Shown here in pieces: positions 48,081 to 58,828 of a DNA stretch of 64,000 nucleotides (position 1 is the stretch's first letter; the number at the start of each line of letters is the position of its first letter). The DNA comes from Apium graveolens (Eukaryota > Streptophyta > Magnoliopsida > Apiales > Apiaceae). The stretch spans positions 6,581,144 to 6,645,143 of the forward strand of contig NC_133647.1 of the NCBI RefSeq assembly GCF_009905375.1, read 5' to 3'. The notes under the pieces were generated by a model. The model saw only the letters and a program-made list of their open reading frames with translations. It had not been told where the DNA came from and did not search any database. A program made the translations under genes and the position numbers.

Positions 48081-48575
48081 CCTAGTTGCCTAATCTTTCT
48101 TTTATTTTTCAAAACATGCTCCAACCCTTTCTTTTCATAATTTGTTTTGTGAAATAGTAATACATTTATAAGAATATTTAATCATGATGCATAAAATTCT
48201 ATGAACAATAATACAATAAATAACTTAAAAAGATTTGAATGTATTTAACCTCTTGAGCTGTATATGCAGGTGTAAAATCTAACTCTCCAGAAGGTGCTCC
48301 TCTGCTTGCCCTACAATTTTATAGCCATTCAATGGTCATAAAATTACGTTTAGTAAATAAACTTTTTGATGTTGATGAAATTAGGCAATTATAAATTTGT
48401 TTAAAATCAATGTCATGTATTAACAAATAATGAGTGCGTACAGGGAAAATCAAGGATTACCTTCAAAAAGCTTTCCTTGACTGCACAGTTACATGTGGTT
48501 TATCTGTGCCATATGTGTGATGGACCTATCAACTACATAATCAATATATAAATTGATCTTGTCTCATTGGACATC
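48081..48575. repeat. 0.49 kb segment, first copy (second at 55008-55498)
   Basis: The two copies align from CCTAG(T/C)TGCCTAATCTT to AATTGATCTTGTCT with scattered differences and small gaps, in the same orientation. On the minus strand both contain an exon-like stretch, GAPSGELDFTPAYTAQE in this copy. The protein is not recognised. The copies flank the nested copia block 48780-54950. Confidence 0.8.
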
Positions 48576-48779
48576 TTTTGCAAATTCAATCAAAACATGA
48601 TCATTATCAATTAATTTAGCGCTTTCTTCATATAAATTCTACCAATTTATCCATATTTCAAATTGTCCTTCATGTACTTTATCACAACACTATATGAAAA
48701 TCTGTTAGATTCAATATACTCTGGAATCTCATTCCATTTCCCGCCAACATACTTAGTTCTCGAGAACTCTTATAGAGAT

Positions 48780-49057
48780 ATTGGATGAAATCTTGATATT
48801 AAAGGAAGAAGAACCTACATCATATTGTGAAGCAACTAAGGAGATGAGTGGCAATGTTGCATGAATACAGAGATAGAAACAATAAAAAAGAACCAGACTT
48901 AGGTACTCACAGATTCACTGTAGTGATACAAGCTCATTGTTATAATCTGGGTGTACAAGTTAAATAAGGATTAAGTGCGAAAGTTTGTAAAGCATAAAGC
49001 TCATTTAGTTGCAGAAGGTTTTATTCGGAAAAAAGGAATTAATTATAACAAAGTGTT
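48780..49057 (+). pseudogene. Older copia reverse transcriptase, 5' part (split by a later insertion)
   Basis: The plus strand shows EEPTSYCEATKEM, AMNTEIETIKKNQT, then after stops KHKAHLVAEGFIRKKGINYN up to the insertion point at 49057. This is the N-terminal RT block of copia pol. It resumes at 54288 after the inserted element. Many stops; no LTR of its own is seen. Confidence 0.8.
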
Positions 49058-49643
49058 TGTTGGAAACATGTATGGCCTTAACTTGATATTTCTTGGAATT
49101 TGTGTAAGATATACATAGTATAAAAACACTAAGGCTACTGCCAATTTATTGAGACACACGAGAGGGAAGAGCTTCAGTTCTGTTTTACTACTTTGGTTTT
49201 TCTAGCTGGTGGTGTCTTACCAGCACAGCACCAAACACAATTTATAGGCCTCATATTAGCACCTTACATCATGGCTTACATATTACATATTAATTATCAG
49301 CCTACTAATTTGAGTACAAACCAGCTAGCTTACAATTCTTCTACTGCGTATTGACCATGTAAACTGCTGGATCATAAGATTAGTTTGACAACTTAACTAA
49401 AACACACTATATATTCAGGAAATGTCTAGCTGTGCAGTTTTACTTTTTTGCATCAGGTGTCTTCAATAGGTGCTTCATTTAATAACCCTACTGGAACCTT
49501 TTTCTGTATATTAATCTCCAGCTAGAATTGTTTACCAGTCAAGAAATCTATAATTTTTGTGGCTTATTTTGTATAGACTTTTTTCTTGATGCTAACTAGC
49601 CGAGCTCTGATTATTAGTAATGTGAAGGGTTTGAATTCTAACA
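49058..49643 (-). repeat. 3' LTR of the 49058-54287 copia element
   Basis: 586 bp, with CTTGATATTTCTTGGAATTT and TTTTTTCTTGATGCTAACTA segments that the other LTR lacks. Shared blocks include GCCAATTTATTGAGACACAC and CAGGAAATGTCTAGCTGTGC. Confidence 0.9.
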
Positions 49644-49659
49644 CTCCCCCTTAAACCCG

Positions 49660-51110
49660 AATTTGCATTCCGAGCTTCTTTTTCATTTTATGAAATATCT
49701 CCGGCTTTAATGGCTTTGTAAATATATCCGCAAAATTGTCTTCTATCCTGCAGTGCACCAGTTCCACAAGTTTATCGTTCACCTATTCTCGAAGGAAATG
49801 ATATTTAATATGGATGTGCTTACTCCGACTGTGTGACACTGGATTTTTCGTGAGAGAAATAGCGGATTTATTATCCACGTAAATTTTAACCGTACCTTCC
49901 TTCGGAAGATTTAACTCACCCAATATGTAGCCTAGCCATATAGCCTGACATGTGCATGCTGCTGCTACTGCGATGTATTTCGCCTCACATGTTGATAGAG
50001 AAACTGTCTGCTGCTTCTTTGATGACCATGAAAATATCGCTGAACCGATATGAAAAACATATCCCGAAGTTCTTTCCCGTCATCCAAGTCACCACCATAA
50101 TCACTGTCTGAATAGCCAACTAATTTCAAATCTTGAGAATGCATGTAAAATAAGCCATGATCAAGTGTACCTTTTATTTACCTCAAAATTCTTTTAGGTG
50201 CCATGAAATGATCTTACTTCGATTTTTCCATGTACCTACTAACCAATCCAACTGCATACTTAATATTTAATATTGGGATGAGTGAAAGTTAGGTACCTCA
50301 AACTTCCGACCAAACTTTTGAACAACGTCGAATTTACCGACTTCCTTGTTGAATCAACTCTGAGCTTTATGCTCGGTTCTGCTGGCGTGCTTACTGGCTT
50401 GCATTCCTCCATTCTAAACTTCTTTAAAATCTGTTCCGCATATTTTTTCTGAGAAAAAAAAATTCCTTCTTTGTTTTGCTTCACCTCGACTCAAGAAAGT
50501 ATGACATTTTACCAATATCTATCATCTCAAATTTATTAGTCATACCCTTCTTAAAAATTATTGAACATACAAGAATTATTTTGGGTATAAAGATCATGTC
50601 ATACATGTATAAGCACACGATCTAATATTTCCCTCTGAATTTATCTTCGTATAGAGGGCATGCTCGTATGGACTCTTCACGAAACCAGTTCTCTGAAAAT
50701 ATTCATCAACCCTTGTATTCCATGCTAGCGGAGCTTGCTTCAGACCATATAAGGCTTTCTTTAGTCTGTATATTTTATTTTCTCGGCCTTTCTGAACATA
50801 TCCGGGTGGCTGCTCAATATAGAATTCTTCTTCAAGATAACCATTCAGAAATGCTGACTTGACATCCATCTGAAATATTTTTCACTGGTTCTGAGCTGCA
50901 ATTGCTGTCAGAAGTCGTATGGTATCAACTCTTGCAACTATCACGAATACCTCGTCATAGTCAATGCCATATCTCTGCTTGTAGCCTTTGGCCACCAACC
51001 TCACCTTGTATTTCTCCACTGCTCCATCTTGATTCATCTTGGTTTTGTAGACCCACTTGACACCAATTGCTTTGTGTCCTTTTGGAAGATCTGTGAGCTC
51101 TCAAGTCTCA
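49660..51110 (-). pseudogene. RT and RNase H of the 49058-54287 copia element
   Basis: Minus-strand blocks: TDLPKGHKAIGVKWVYK-like near 51090-51040, [20 protein letters not shown] at 50869, KALYGLKQAPLAWNTRVDEY, then near 50590 LYMYDMIF where the family has YVDD, so one catalytic Asp is Tyr. 50484-50260 holds KYAEQILKKFRMEECK and SLVGSLRYLTFTHPNI. RNase H blocks SAISLTKNPVSHSRSKHIHI and DNFADIFTKPLKPEI lie at 49690-49870. Frameshifts separate most blocks. Confidence 0.87.
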
Positions 51111-52380
51111 TTTTTATTTATTGCACCAATTTCCTCATCCATGGCTTTATTCCATTTTCTTTCTTCAGAAGCCTCTCCAAATGTAACTTGATCACATTCA
51201 ACCATTAAACAAAATAGAGAATAATCAAAATTTTCAGTTGGACTTGTTTCAACATAAACATCATCCAAGTTTCGTATCTTTCTTGGCGCTCCCCCTGAAC
51301 TGCTGCTTCCTCCGGTTGATGTTGTTGATGCGGGAGTTTGTTGAGTCGAACTTTGTGCAGGAGTTGGATCATCATCTCCATCATCTTCAATATTGGAGTC
51401 GTCAATGTCATTATCATCATCATTAAAGAATAAACCGACAACTTTTCTTTCTTCCTCGCTCCATCTCCAGTAATCTGATTCATCAAACTCAACATCTCTA
51501 GAAATGATTAAATTCTTCGTTAGGGGATTATAGAGTCTGTACGCCTTGCTCAGTTTATCATATCCAGTAAAGATACACTTTTTGCCTTTGTGATCTAGCT
51601 TCTTTATTTTTTGATCAGGAACACGGGCATCAGCAATACACCCTAAAATTCTGAGATGTCCAACTAATGATTTTCTCCCATTCCATGCTTCATTTGGTGT
51701 TTTGTTTCTGATACTTTTTGTTGGACAACGATTTAACAAATATACTGCACATAAAACAGCTTCCACCTAGACAGTTCTTGGCAAGTGCATTGCTTTCACC
51801 ATACTCCTTGCCATGTCAAGAATCGTGTAGTTCATCCTTTCTGCAATGCCATTTTGTTGAGGAGTATATGTCGTTGTCAATTGATGATTTTTACCATGTG
51901 CTCAATAGAAACTCTCGCCTCCTCTGTCTGATCTGAGTGCCTTCAAATAATGTCCACTTTGTTTTTCCGCCAATGCTTTGAACTCCTTGAATTTATCAAG
52001 AGCCTCCGATTTTTATTTGATGATATACACCCAATTTTTTCCGCTAAAATCATCAATAAATATTAGGTAATACCTATTACCTCCAAGTGATGGGATATCA
52101 AATGGACCAGCTATATATGTGTGAACTATCTCCAATGGCCTCCCGGCTCTCCATGATTTTTCAGCGGGAAAATTTTGTCTGTGTTGTTTCCCCTTGACAC
52201 ATGCTTCACCCAAATTTTCCGGTTCATTGATTTCTGCCAAACCGTCCACCATCTTTGTCTTTGACAATAATTTTAAGCTAGAAAATCCAAGATGACCATA
52301 TCTCAAATGCCACCGCCACGAGTCATTTTTAATGATCGAATTTAAGCACTTCTGCACCTTCGTCTGCATAATGAGTGTGA
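51111..52380 (-). pseudogene. Integrase of the 49058-54287 copia element
   Basis: GAG-pre-integrase at 52369 (WRWHLRYGHLGFSSLKLLSK, EACVKGKQHRQNFPAE), integrase start PLEIVHTYIAGPFDIPSLGG and YYLIFIDDFSGKNWVYI. From about 52010 to 51770 the catalytic core is broken by stops. 51766-51101 gives VYLLNRCPTKSIRNKTPNEA, CIFTGYDKLSKAYRLYNPLT, an acidic run (DDDDNDIDDSNIEDDGDDD) and a Ser/Thr/Gln-rich linker to RT. Confidence 0.87.
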
Positions 52381-53740
52381 ACAGGCGATTCTGTTACATC
52401 TCCACATTAGCAATCAATTCTCGAACCTGATTTTTGATGGTAAGAGAATTATCCTGCATCTGTATATTATATCCTTTTTCCACGAGTTGATCAAGACTCA
52501 TGATATTATTTTTCAAAGGAAGTATAAAATAAACATCATTTTTATATTTTTCTCACCATTCTTTGTCACAATCGTAATTGTACCTTTCTCTTTGACCAGA
52601 ATCTTTGAAGAATCACCAAAAGTAACTACTCTGCTGATGGTCTCGTCTATCTCCATAAATAAATCTTTATGGCCAGTCATATAATTGTTGGCTCCTGAGT
52701 TAAGATACCAAACATCCTTCTTGCTCTCCTCGTCTCCTTTATAAATGAGGAACATAGCAGTACCAACATCTTCATCATCTTTTACTGCTACAAAATGACT
52801 TATTTTTTCCATTTTTGGTGTTCTACACTCGTAACTGAAGTGACCAAATTAATTACAATTATGATATTGAAATTGAGATTTGTCACCTCGTTGAAATCCA
52901 CCTATTCCCCGGCCTCTAAAATTCTAACCACGACCAGATGCTTGATAACATTCAGAATTCTGGCCTCTGTTGAAAGACTGCCTTCCACGTCCTCGTCCAC
53001 CTCGATAGCCACCTCTAAAGCCACCTTTTCCACGGACAGAACTGCTACTTCCAGAACTATCGCCAATGGATACTTTACTTTGCAACGCCTTCTCTAGATG
53101 GCTTGTATCATCATACTAGTTCATCCGCTGCTCGTGAGGTTGAAGTGAACCTACGAGCTCATCAATGGAAATTGTGGAGAAGTCCTTTGACTCCTCGATA
53201 GAAGTAACAACATAATCAAATTTCCTTGTCAATGAATGAAGTAATTTTCCATGAACCGAACATCATCAAGACTTTTCCCGTTTCTTTTCATCTCATTTGT
53301 CACAATTTTCAAATGCATAACAAATTCAACAGTATTTTCAGAATTTTCATCTTTAAATTTTCGAACTCCCCGCGTAGCACCAGGAGCTGCACCTTTTTAA
53401 CTTTTTTAACTCCTTGGAATGATTTTCGTAAAATCTCCCACGCAATCTTTGATGTTTTAACCTCCGAAATTTTTTCTAAGGTGGATTCATCGATACCTTC
53501 AAAAATCCTGTAAAAAGCCTTTTTGTCTTTTTTCCGGGACTCCATTAACACCGTCATCTTGGTATTTCACGGGGCTGCTTCAGCGGCTGCATCTGTGGGC
53601 TCGTCATACCCGCTTTCGACAATATCTCAATCGTCGTAGGAACCGAGTAACACCTTCATTTGAATACTCCAATTCCCGTAATTTGTACCCGTCAATTTTG
53701 GAATATTTGGTTGCACCATCGTCGCCATTTTTCACAAACA
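52381..53740 (-). pseudogene. gag and protease of the 49058-54287 copia element
   Basis: gag blocks from about 53740 to 53309 include FRIFEGID-like and KTSKIAWEILRKSFQGVKKV. A Gly/Arg-rich region (about 52880-53060) precedes a damaged zinc knuckle (YHNC, GHFSYEC, first Cys changed). Protease reads WYLNSGANNYMTGH near 52710, where the family has Asp in place of this Asn, so the active site is lost. A frameshift follows at about 53320. Confidence 0.82.
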
Positions 53741-53762
53741 GAACCTTAGCTCTGATGCAACT

Positions 53763-54287
53763 TGTTGGAAACGTGTATGGCCTTCACTTAGTATAAAAAC
53801 ACACAGGATTACATGTATATATTAATAAGAATACTGCCAATTTATTGAGACACACGAGGGGGAAGAGTTTCGGCTCTGTTTTACTACTCTGGTTTTTCTA
53901 GCTGTTGGTGTCTTACTAGCACAGTAGCAAACACAATATATAGGCCTCATATTAGCACCTTACATCATGGCTTACATGATATATTAATTACCAGCCTACT
54001 AATTTGACTTCAAACCAGCTAGCTTACAATTCTTCTAATGCGTATTGACCATGTAACCTGCTCGATCATAACAGTAGTTTGACAACTTAACTTTAGCATA
54101 CCGTATATTCAGGAAATGTCTAGCTGTGCAGTTTTACTTTCTTGCTTCAGGTATCTTCAATAGCTGCTTCATTTATAACTCTGCTGAAACCTTTTCTTCT
54201 GTATATTAATCTCCAGCTAGATGTTTACCAGTCTAGAAATCTATAATTCTTGTGACTTATTTAATATGTAGGGTTTAAATTCTAACA
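53763..54287 (-). repeat. 5' LTR of the 49058-54287 copia element
   Basis: 525 bp, aligned with 49058-49643 apart from several gaps. Confidence 0.9.
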
Positions 54288-54950
54288 ATGTTCACTCTAG
54301 TGGCAGGTCGTGAAAACATAAGGTTATTAATAGCACTCTCACGAAAAGAGGATTGGGAAGTACACCATTTAGATGTTAAATCAGCATTTTTAAGCAAAGA
54401 GCTCCTCAAAGAGGTGTATGTTATGCAGCCAGAAGGATTCAAAAAGAAAGGACAAGAACAGAATTGTGCAAATTGTCAATGCATGGCTCTATACGTATTA
54501 CGTCAAGCCAGAGCTTGCAATGTAAGACTGGAAAAATGCCTGAAGGACCGGGGTTTCGATATATGCTTACATGAATAAGCTGTACATACAAATTAAAGTG
54601 CTAAAAATAGAACATTTTAATATTCGTAGTTTAGGTAGAAGACCTATTAGTGGCAGGTTCTATTTAGGATGAAATCAAATAATATCAGTAAAAAATGAAT
54701 AAAAAGTTTGAGACTAGCGACTTGGGTTTACTATTTTATTTTCCCAATATTGATGCTAAACAAGGGAAGATGTTCACTGCACTGAAACAGTCCACGTATA
54801 CCATGAAAATTATGGAAAAAGCAGAAATGTAGAATAGTAACTCATCAGAATTTCCAATGGAGCAAAAGTTGTAGTTAGATAAAGATGCATATTATTGTTG
54901 GAAGTACAAGGTATTTACTTCATACACGACCCGATATTTTATATGCGGTA
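54288..54950 (+). pseudogene. Older copia reverse transcriptase, 3' part
   Basis: Continues the gene broken at 49057: RLLIALSRKEDWEVHHLDVK, SAFLSKELLKEVYVMQPEGF, ALYVLRQARAC, then in shifted frames the post-YVDD region (SDLGLLFYFPNIDAKQGK-like at about 54715) and STRYLLHTRPDILYAVG near 54900. The YVDD block itself is not readable. RNase H is absent; similarity stops near 54950. Confidence 0.82.
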
Positions 54951-55007
54951 GGCATTTTCTTGTTTACCCTCTACTTCACTGCCTTGAGACCATCTCCTAT
55001 TTTTTTT

Positions 55008-55498
55008 AATCCTAGCTGCCTAATCTTCATTTTATTTTTCAAAACTTGCTCCAACCCTATCCTTCATAATTTATTATTTGAAATATTAATACCTTTATTT
55101 GAATATTTAATCACGATGCATAAAATTTTATGAATAATAATACAATAAATAACTTAAAAATTATTTGAATGTATTTAACCTCTTGAGCTCTATATGCAAG
55201 TGTAAAATCTGACTCTCCAGAAGGTGCTCCTTTAAATTTAGTTCTTGCCCTATGTTTTTGCAGACTGTCACAAAATTAGGTTAATCAAATAAACTTGTTG
55301 ATGTTGATGAAATTAGGGAAATATAAATTTTCTTAAAATTAGTGTCTACATGTATTAATAAATAATGAGAAATTCAAGGGTTACCTTCAAAAAACTCTGT
55401 CTTGACTACACAGAAACATGTGGTTGTATTTGTGCCATATTTGTAATGGACATATCAACTACATCATCAATATATAAATTGATCTTGTCTGTTGACGT
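55008..55498. repeat. 0.49 kb segment, second copy (first at 48081-48575)
   Basis: Same orientation as the first copy. The exon-like stretch on the minus strand reads GAPSGESDFTLAYRAQE here. After AATTGATCTTGTCT the copies diverge. Confidence 0.8.
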
Positions 55499-55640
55499 GT
55501 TGTTTCCGCCTACTGCTGTTCTTTACGCCCAGTTTCTAATCGAATCCAGCTCTGATACCAATTTGTTAAACATATCATGAATTATATAAGAGAAAAAAGG
55601 TACTGGAAGAGTATATATTATTTCATTAGATAAACATTAG
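55499..55640 (-). mobile_element. Retrotransposon 5' end fragment: primer site and LTR edge
   Basis: On the minus strand a TGGTATCAGAGC primer site (55549-55560) follows an LTR end reading GATATGTTTAACA (from 55564 rightward). Only about 75 bp of LTR and 50 bp of leader can be traced. Confidence 0.65.
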
Positions 55641-55890
55641 AGCATCTCCAACCATCACCACCTGTTAGCTAAAAAGTCTATGTCGCACATTTATATACAA
55701 ATTAGCTAAAAAATATACTACTCCAACCATGTTACGTGTTAGCAAAAAATTTAGATATCATGTATTCCATCTTCTATATCTGTTAATCCTGTAGCCATTA
55801 GCTAAAACATCCACGTCACATCCACGTCACCTTTCTTAACTTTTTACCTTATTTTAACCTAATTTTGCACATCAATACATACATATATTC
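55640..55890. repeat. MITE-like element with GAGCATCTCCAACC end
   Basis: GAGCATCTCCAACCATCACC at about 55642 is a common terminal motif of plant MITEs. Inside, TTAGCTAAAA and ACTCCAACCATG recur. The other end is not found, so the limit is approximate. Confidence 0.35.
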
Positions 55891-55899
55891 ATATTATAT

Positions 55900-57459
55900 T
55901 GTTATTCCGCAATTTGCAAATCAAAACACTGCCATATATATGTATATATATCTTAAGTTAAAACATTTTATAATTCAGAAAAAATCTCAAGAATTCCATT
56001 CAACCCCCATTCTGTAATTCTTGTTGCATTGTTAGGGACTAACAATTGGTATTAGAGCAAGCTCTTAAAGAACAAAGAGTTTAAAGATCACAACAAACAG
56101 CAAGATGAACGAGAAGATGTTAGAGTCAAGATTCCTTTTCTGGACAAAGACAATTACCATCACTGGAAGGTAAAGATGCATCTTTATTTACTTTCTCAAG
56201 ATGAGGCCTATGTAGATTGCATAGAGAGAGGCCCTTATGTACCAATGAGAGCTGCAACTGGAAATGAACCATCAGTTCCCAAGCCAAGGCATGAATGGTC
56301 AGATCCTGATATTGAACAAGTCGGGAAGGACAAGAAGGCCATGAATATTCTGTTTAATGGAGTTGATGGTGACATGTTTGACAACATCATCAATTGCAAA
56401 ACTGCCAAGGAAGTTTGGGATACAATTCAGATTCCGTGATGGCACTGAACAAGTTAGAGAAAACAAGATGTAGCTGCTAATTCAGCAATATGAGCACTTT
56501 TATAGTGAAGATAGTGAGTCTCTCAGTGACATTTTTAGTAGATTTCAAAAACTACTAAATGCTCTGAAGTTGTATGGAAGAGTCTATCAGACAAAAGACT
56601 CCAATCTTAAGTTCCTTAGATCTCTTCCAAAGGAATGAAAACCAATGACAGTCTCATTGAGAAACTCTCAAGATTACAAGGAGTTTACTTTGGAGAGACT
56701 CTATGGCATCCTGAAAACTTATAAGCTTAAAATAGAGCAAGATGAGAGGATGGAGAGAGGATAGAAGAAAGGAGGATCCATTGCACTGGTTGCTGAGTTG
56801 GAAAAAGAGAGGGAGATGAAGATAGAAGCTGTTGAGTCTACTTCTAAGGTCTGCGAAAATAAGGGCAGGGGGGCTGGTAGCAGAAAATAAAGATTCTTTG
56901 AGCCAAGATGATATGGATGATATTGATGAACATCTAGCATTTCTTTCCAGAAGATTTGCCAAGCTCAAGTTCAAGAAGAAATTTGGAGCAGCTAAGCTAA
57001 ATAGAAACATGGTAGATAAATCAAAATTCAAATGTTACAAATGTGGCTTAGCAGGGCACTTTGCCAGTGAGTGTAGAAAGTCAGATTCCAGCAAGAAGAA
57101 GTTTGAGCCTGTGGATTATAAACAGAAATATTTTGAGTTGCTCAAACAAAAGGAAAGTGCTTTCATTACACAAGAAAATGACTGGGCAGCAGATGGTCTG
57201 GATGAGGATGAGGATGTCAGCTATGTCAATCTAGCCCTAATGGCCAAGTCTGATAAAACAGAGACAAGTTCTTCAAGTAATCGGGGAAACAGAAAGAATC
57301 TATAGTACTTGGATAGTGGTTGTTTAAGACATATAACAGAGTTCAAGGAAAGAGCTGGCCCAGGTATTACTTTTGGAGATGATAGTAAGGGTTATATTGT
57401 GGGATATGACTTGATTTCAAAAGACAATGTCATCATTGAGGAGGTTGCCTTAGTGGATG
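55900..57459 (+). pseudogene. Second copy of the Sirevirus family: LTR end, primer site, gag, start of protease
   Basis: Bases 55900 to 56044 match the last part of the Sirevirus LTR (ending TTGTTAGGGACTAACA). A primer site with one change (TGGTATTAGAGC) follows at 56047. gag starts at 56105 with an early frameshift, then MHLYLLSQDEAYVDCIERGP, HEWSDPDIEQVGKDKKAMNI, a further shift after VWDTIQI, SNLKFLRSLPK, a Glu-rich region, the intact zinc knuckle CYKCGLAGHFASEC (about 57033-57074), and LALMAKSDKTETSSS. Protease LDSGCLRHITEFKERAG is missing the usual MTGDS segment. Similarity stops at 57459 in LVDA, where a CACTA end begins. Confidence 0.9.
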
Positions 57460-57870
57460 CACTAGTACAGAAAGGTCCATCTGCGTCGCACTTTTTTGCA
57501 TCGGTTGAATATACAACCAACACTTAAACACACTTGAAGCATCGGTTGTAACTTTAACCGATGCCTTAAGGCATTTGTGCATGATCTGTTGCGTCGGTCA
57601 TTGATATAACTGATGCTTTTGACAATCTGTAGCGTCGGGCTTTAAAATGCCGACGCCTAAAATCCTTTATAGCGTCGGTCTTTATAATGCTGATGCTGTA
57701 ACTTATGCGTACAACGTCGGCATTTAAAATACCGACGCTTTAGGTTTTGTTTATAGCATCGGCTTGTAAATGCCGACGCTACAGATTTGGTTTAGAGCGT
57801 CGACGTGTAATTGCCGACGCTGTAGATTTGCTTTAAAGTGTCGTCTTCTGAATGCCGACACTATAGGTTG
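57460..57870. mobile_element. CACTA element E: left end with GCGTCGG subterminal repeats
   Basis: CACTAGTACAGAAAGG begins exactly where Sirevirus protease similarity ends. Then 57490-57865 holds at least seven imperfect hairpins of the form GCGTCGG(C/T)-(6-12 bp)-(A/G)CCGACGC, spaced about 45-60 bp. Their arms are separated by ATTTGGTTT-like spacers. This organisation is typical of CACTA subterminal DNA. No right end was found within the window. Confidence 0.72.
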
Positions 57871-58592
57871 TTATTTTTTTAAAATAATTTTAAGAAAAAA
57901 TTTAAATAATAAAAAATTTAAGTATAGTTATAAAATATGAAATAAAATTAATAAAATTGTGGATGGGATATTATTACTATCATTGTAAAATAGTAGAAAA
58001 TTAAATATCTATGATATATACTAAACTCTAAATTAATAAAATAATTTTATAGTTACAAAAGAATTGATATTTTACAAAAAATATCTCTGTTTTTCAACCA
58101 AGTCTTCTGTAAATTTAATTTTTGCTTATGATTGAGAGTGCATGGTAAGAAGCCCCATAACTATCTGTAACTATGCAAACCAGCCCCAGGTGAGTCACTA
58201 CACACTCAAAAGCACTAAGACGATTTGTATTGATGCTACAATCAGAAGCAGGAAAAGACCAATGATCAGATAAGAGGCGGATTAATAAAACTCAAGCAAT
58301 CTGTAGGGAATTATTATGGTAACATATCTATCTTAATCACTGATCACCAATATCTAAAGATTTATTGACTATATAGCTGTAATGATATTGTGATTTACGG
58401 CTCATGTTACCGATCAGATGATTATATATCTTAATCACTCATCAACTATATAAGAAACTTGCACATACTCAACAACTTACAGGTAATAAAATCTCAGTTC
58501 ATAATTTTTTTGAACTATATAAGAAACTTGCACATATCAGCAACTTTTGAAAACTAAAGAACATGTCAAAACAAATGTTAAAGCATCATCAA
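57871..58592. other. AT-rich interior of element E, no gene
   Basis: AACTATATAAGAAACTTGCA occurs twice (about 58446 and 58514). The part next to 58593 may be the 3' untranslated region of the HSP20 fragment. Confidence 0.4.
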
Positions 58593-58802
58593 TCAAGAAA
58601 TCTTCACCTCCATGATCTTTGGTTTATTCGGCTCTGGAGGTGGCAACTTATCCACCGGAACAGTCAACACATTGTCTTGATAAACAGCCTTGACCATCTG
58701 GAAATTAGCATTCTCAGACAAAACTAACTTCATAATAAACTTGCCAATTCTCTTCTCCTGTTTAACATGTTTGCGAGACCACACCACCCCCACCGGTAGC
58801 AT
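58593..58802 (-). pseudogene. HSP20 (class II small heat shock protein) fragment
   Basis: Minus-strand ORF of 69 codons matching the second half of the alpha-crystallin domain: RIGKFIMKLVLSENANFQMV, KAVYQDNVLTVPVDKLPPPE and PNKPKIMEVKIS at the end. The QDGVLTV and KLPPPEPKKPK patterns are those of plant cytosolic class II small heat shock proteins, about 155 residues long. The first half is missing, and MLPVGVVWSRKHVKQEK does not fit the family, so the join at about 58780-58800 looks like a breakpoint. A promoter or heat-shock element is not seen. Confidence 0.8.
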
Positions 58803-58828
58803 ATTATGGTACTATTACATGGTGCACA

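Larger units (their letters stand above)
49058..54287 (-). mobile_element. Copia element, complete, inserted in an older copia RT gene
   Basis: LTRs at 49058-49643 (586 bp) and 53763-54287 (525 bp) begin TGTTGGAAAC and end TTCTAACA on the plus strand. The minus strand carries the genes. A polypurine tract (AAGGGGGAG) abuts the left LTR and a primer-site-like sequence (TTGCATCAGAGC, two changes from the Met type) abuts the right one. Target duplication is GTGTT (49053-49057) and ATGTT (54288-54292), one base changed; counting one copy only, the host RT frame is continuous across the site. LTRs differ noticeably in length, so this insertion is older than the one at 24211. All genes are broken. 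Confidence 0.9.

Noticed and set aside
48081..48575. Reading the two 0.49 kb copies as LTRs of the older copia RT gene between them
   Set aside because: They lack TG...CA ends, primer site and polypurine tract at the right places, and the RT gene is a fragment.
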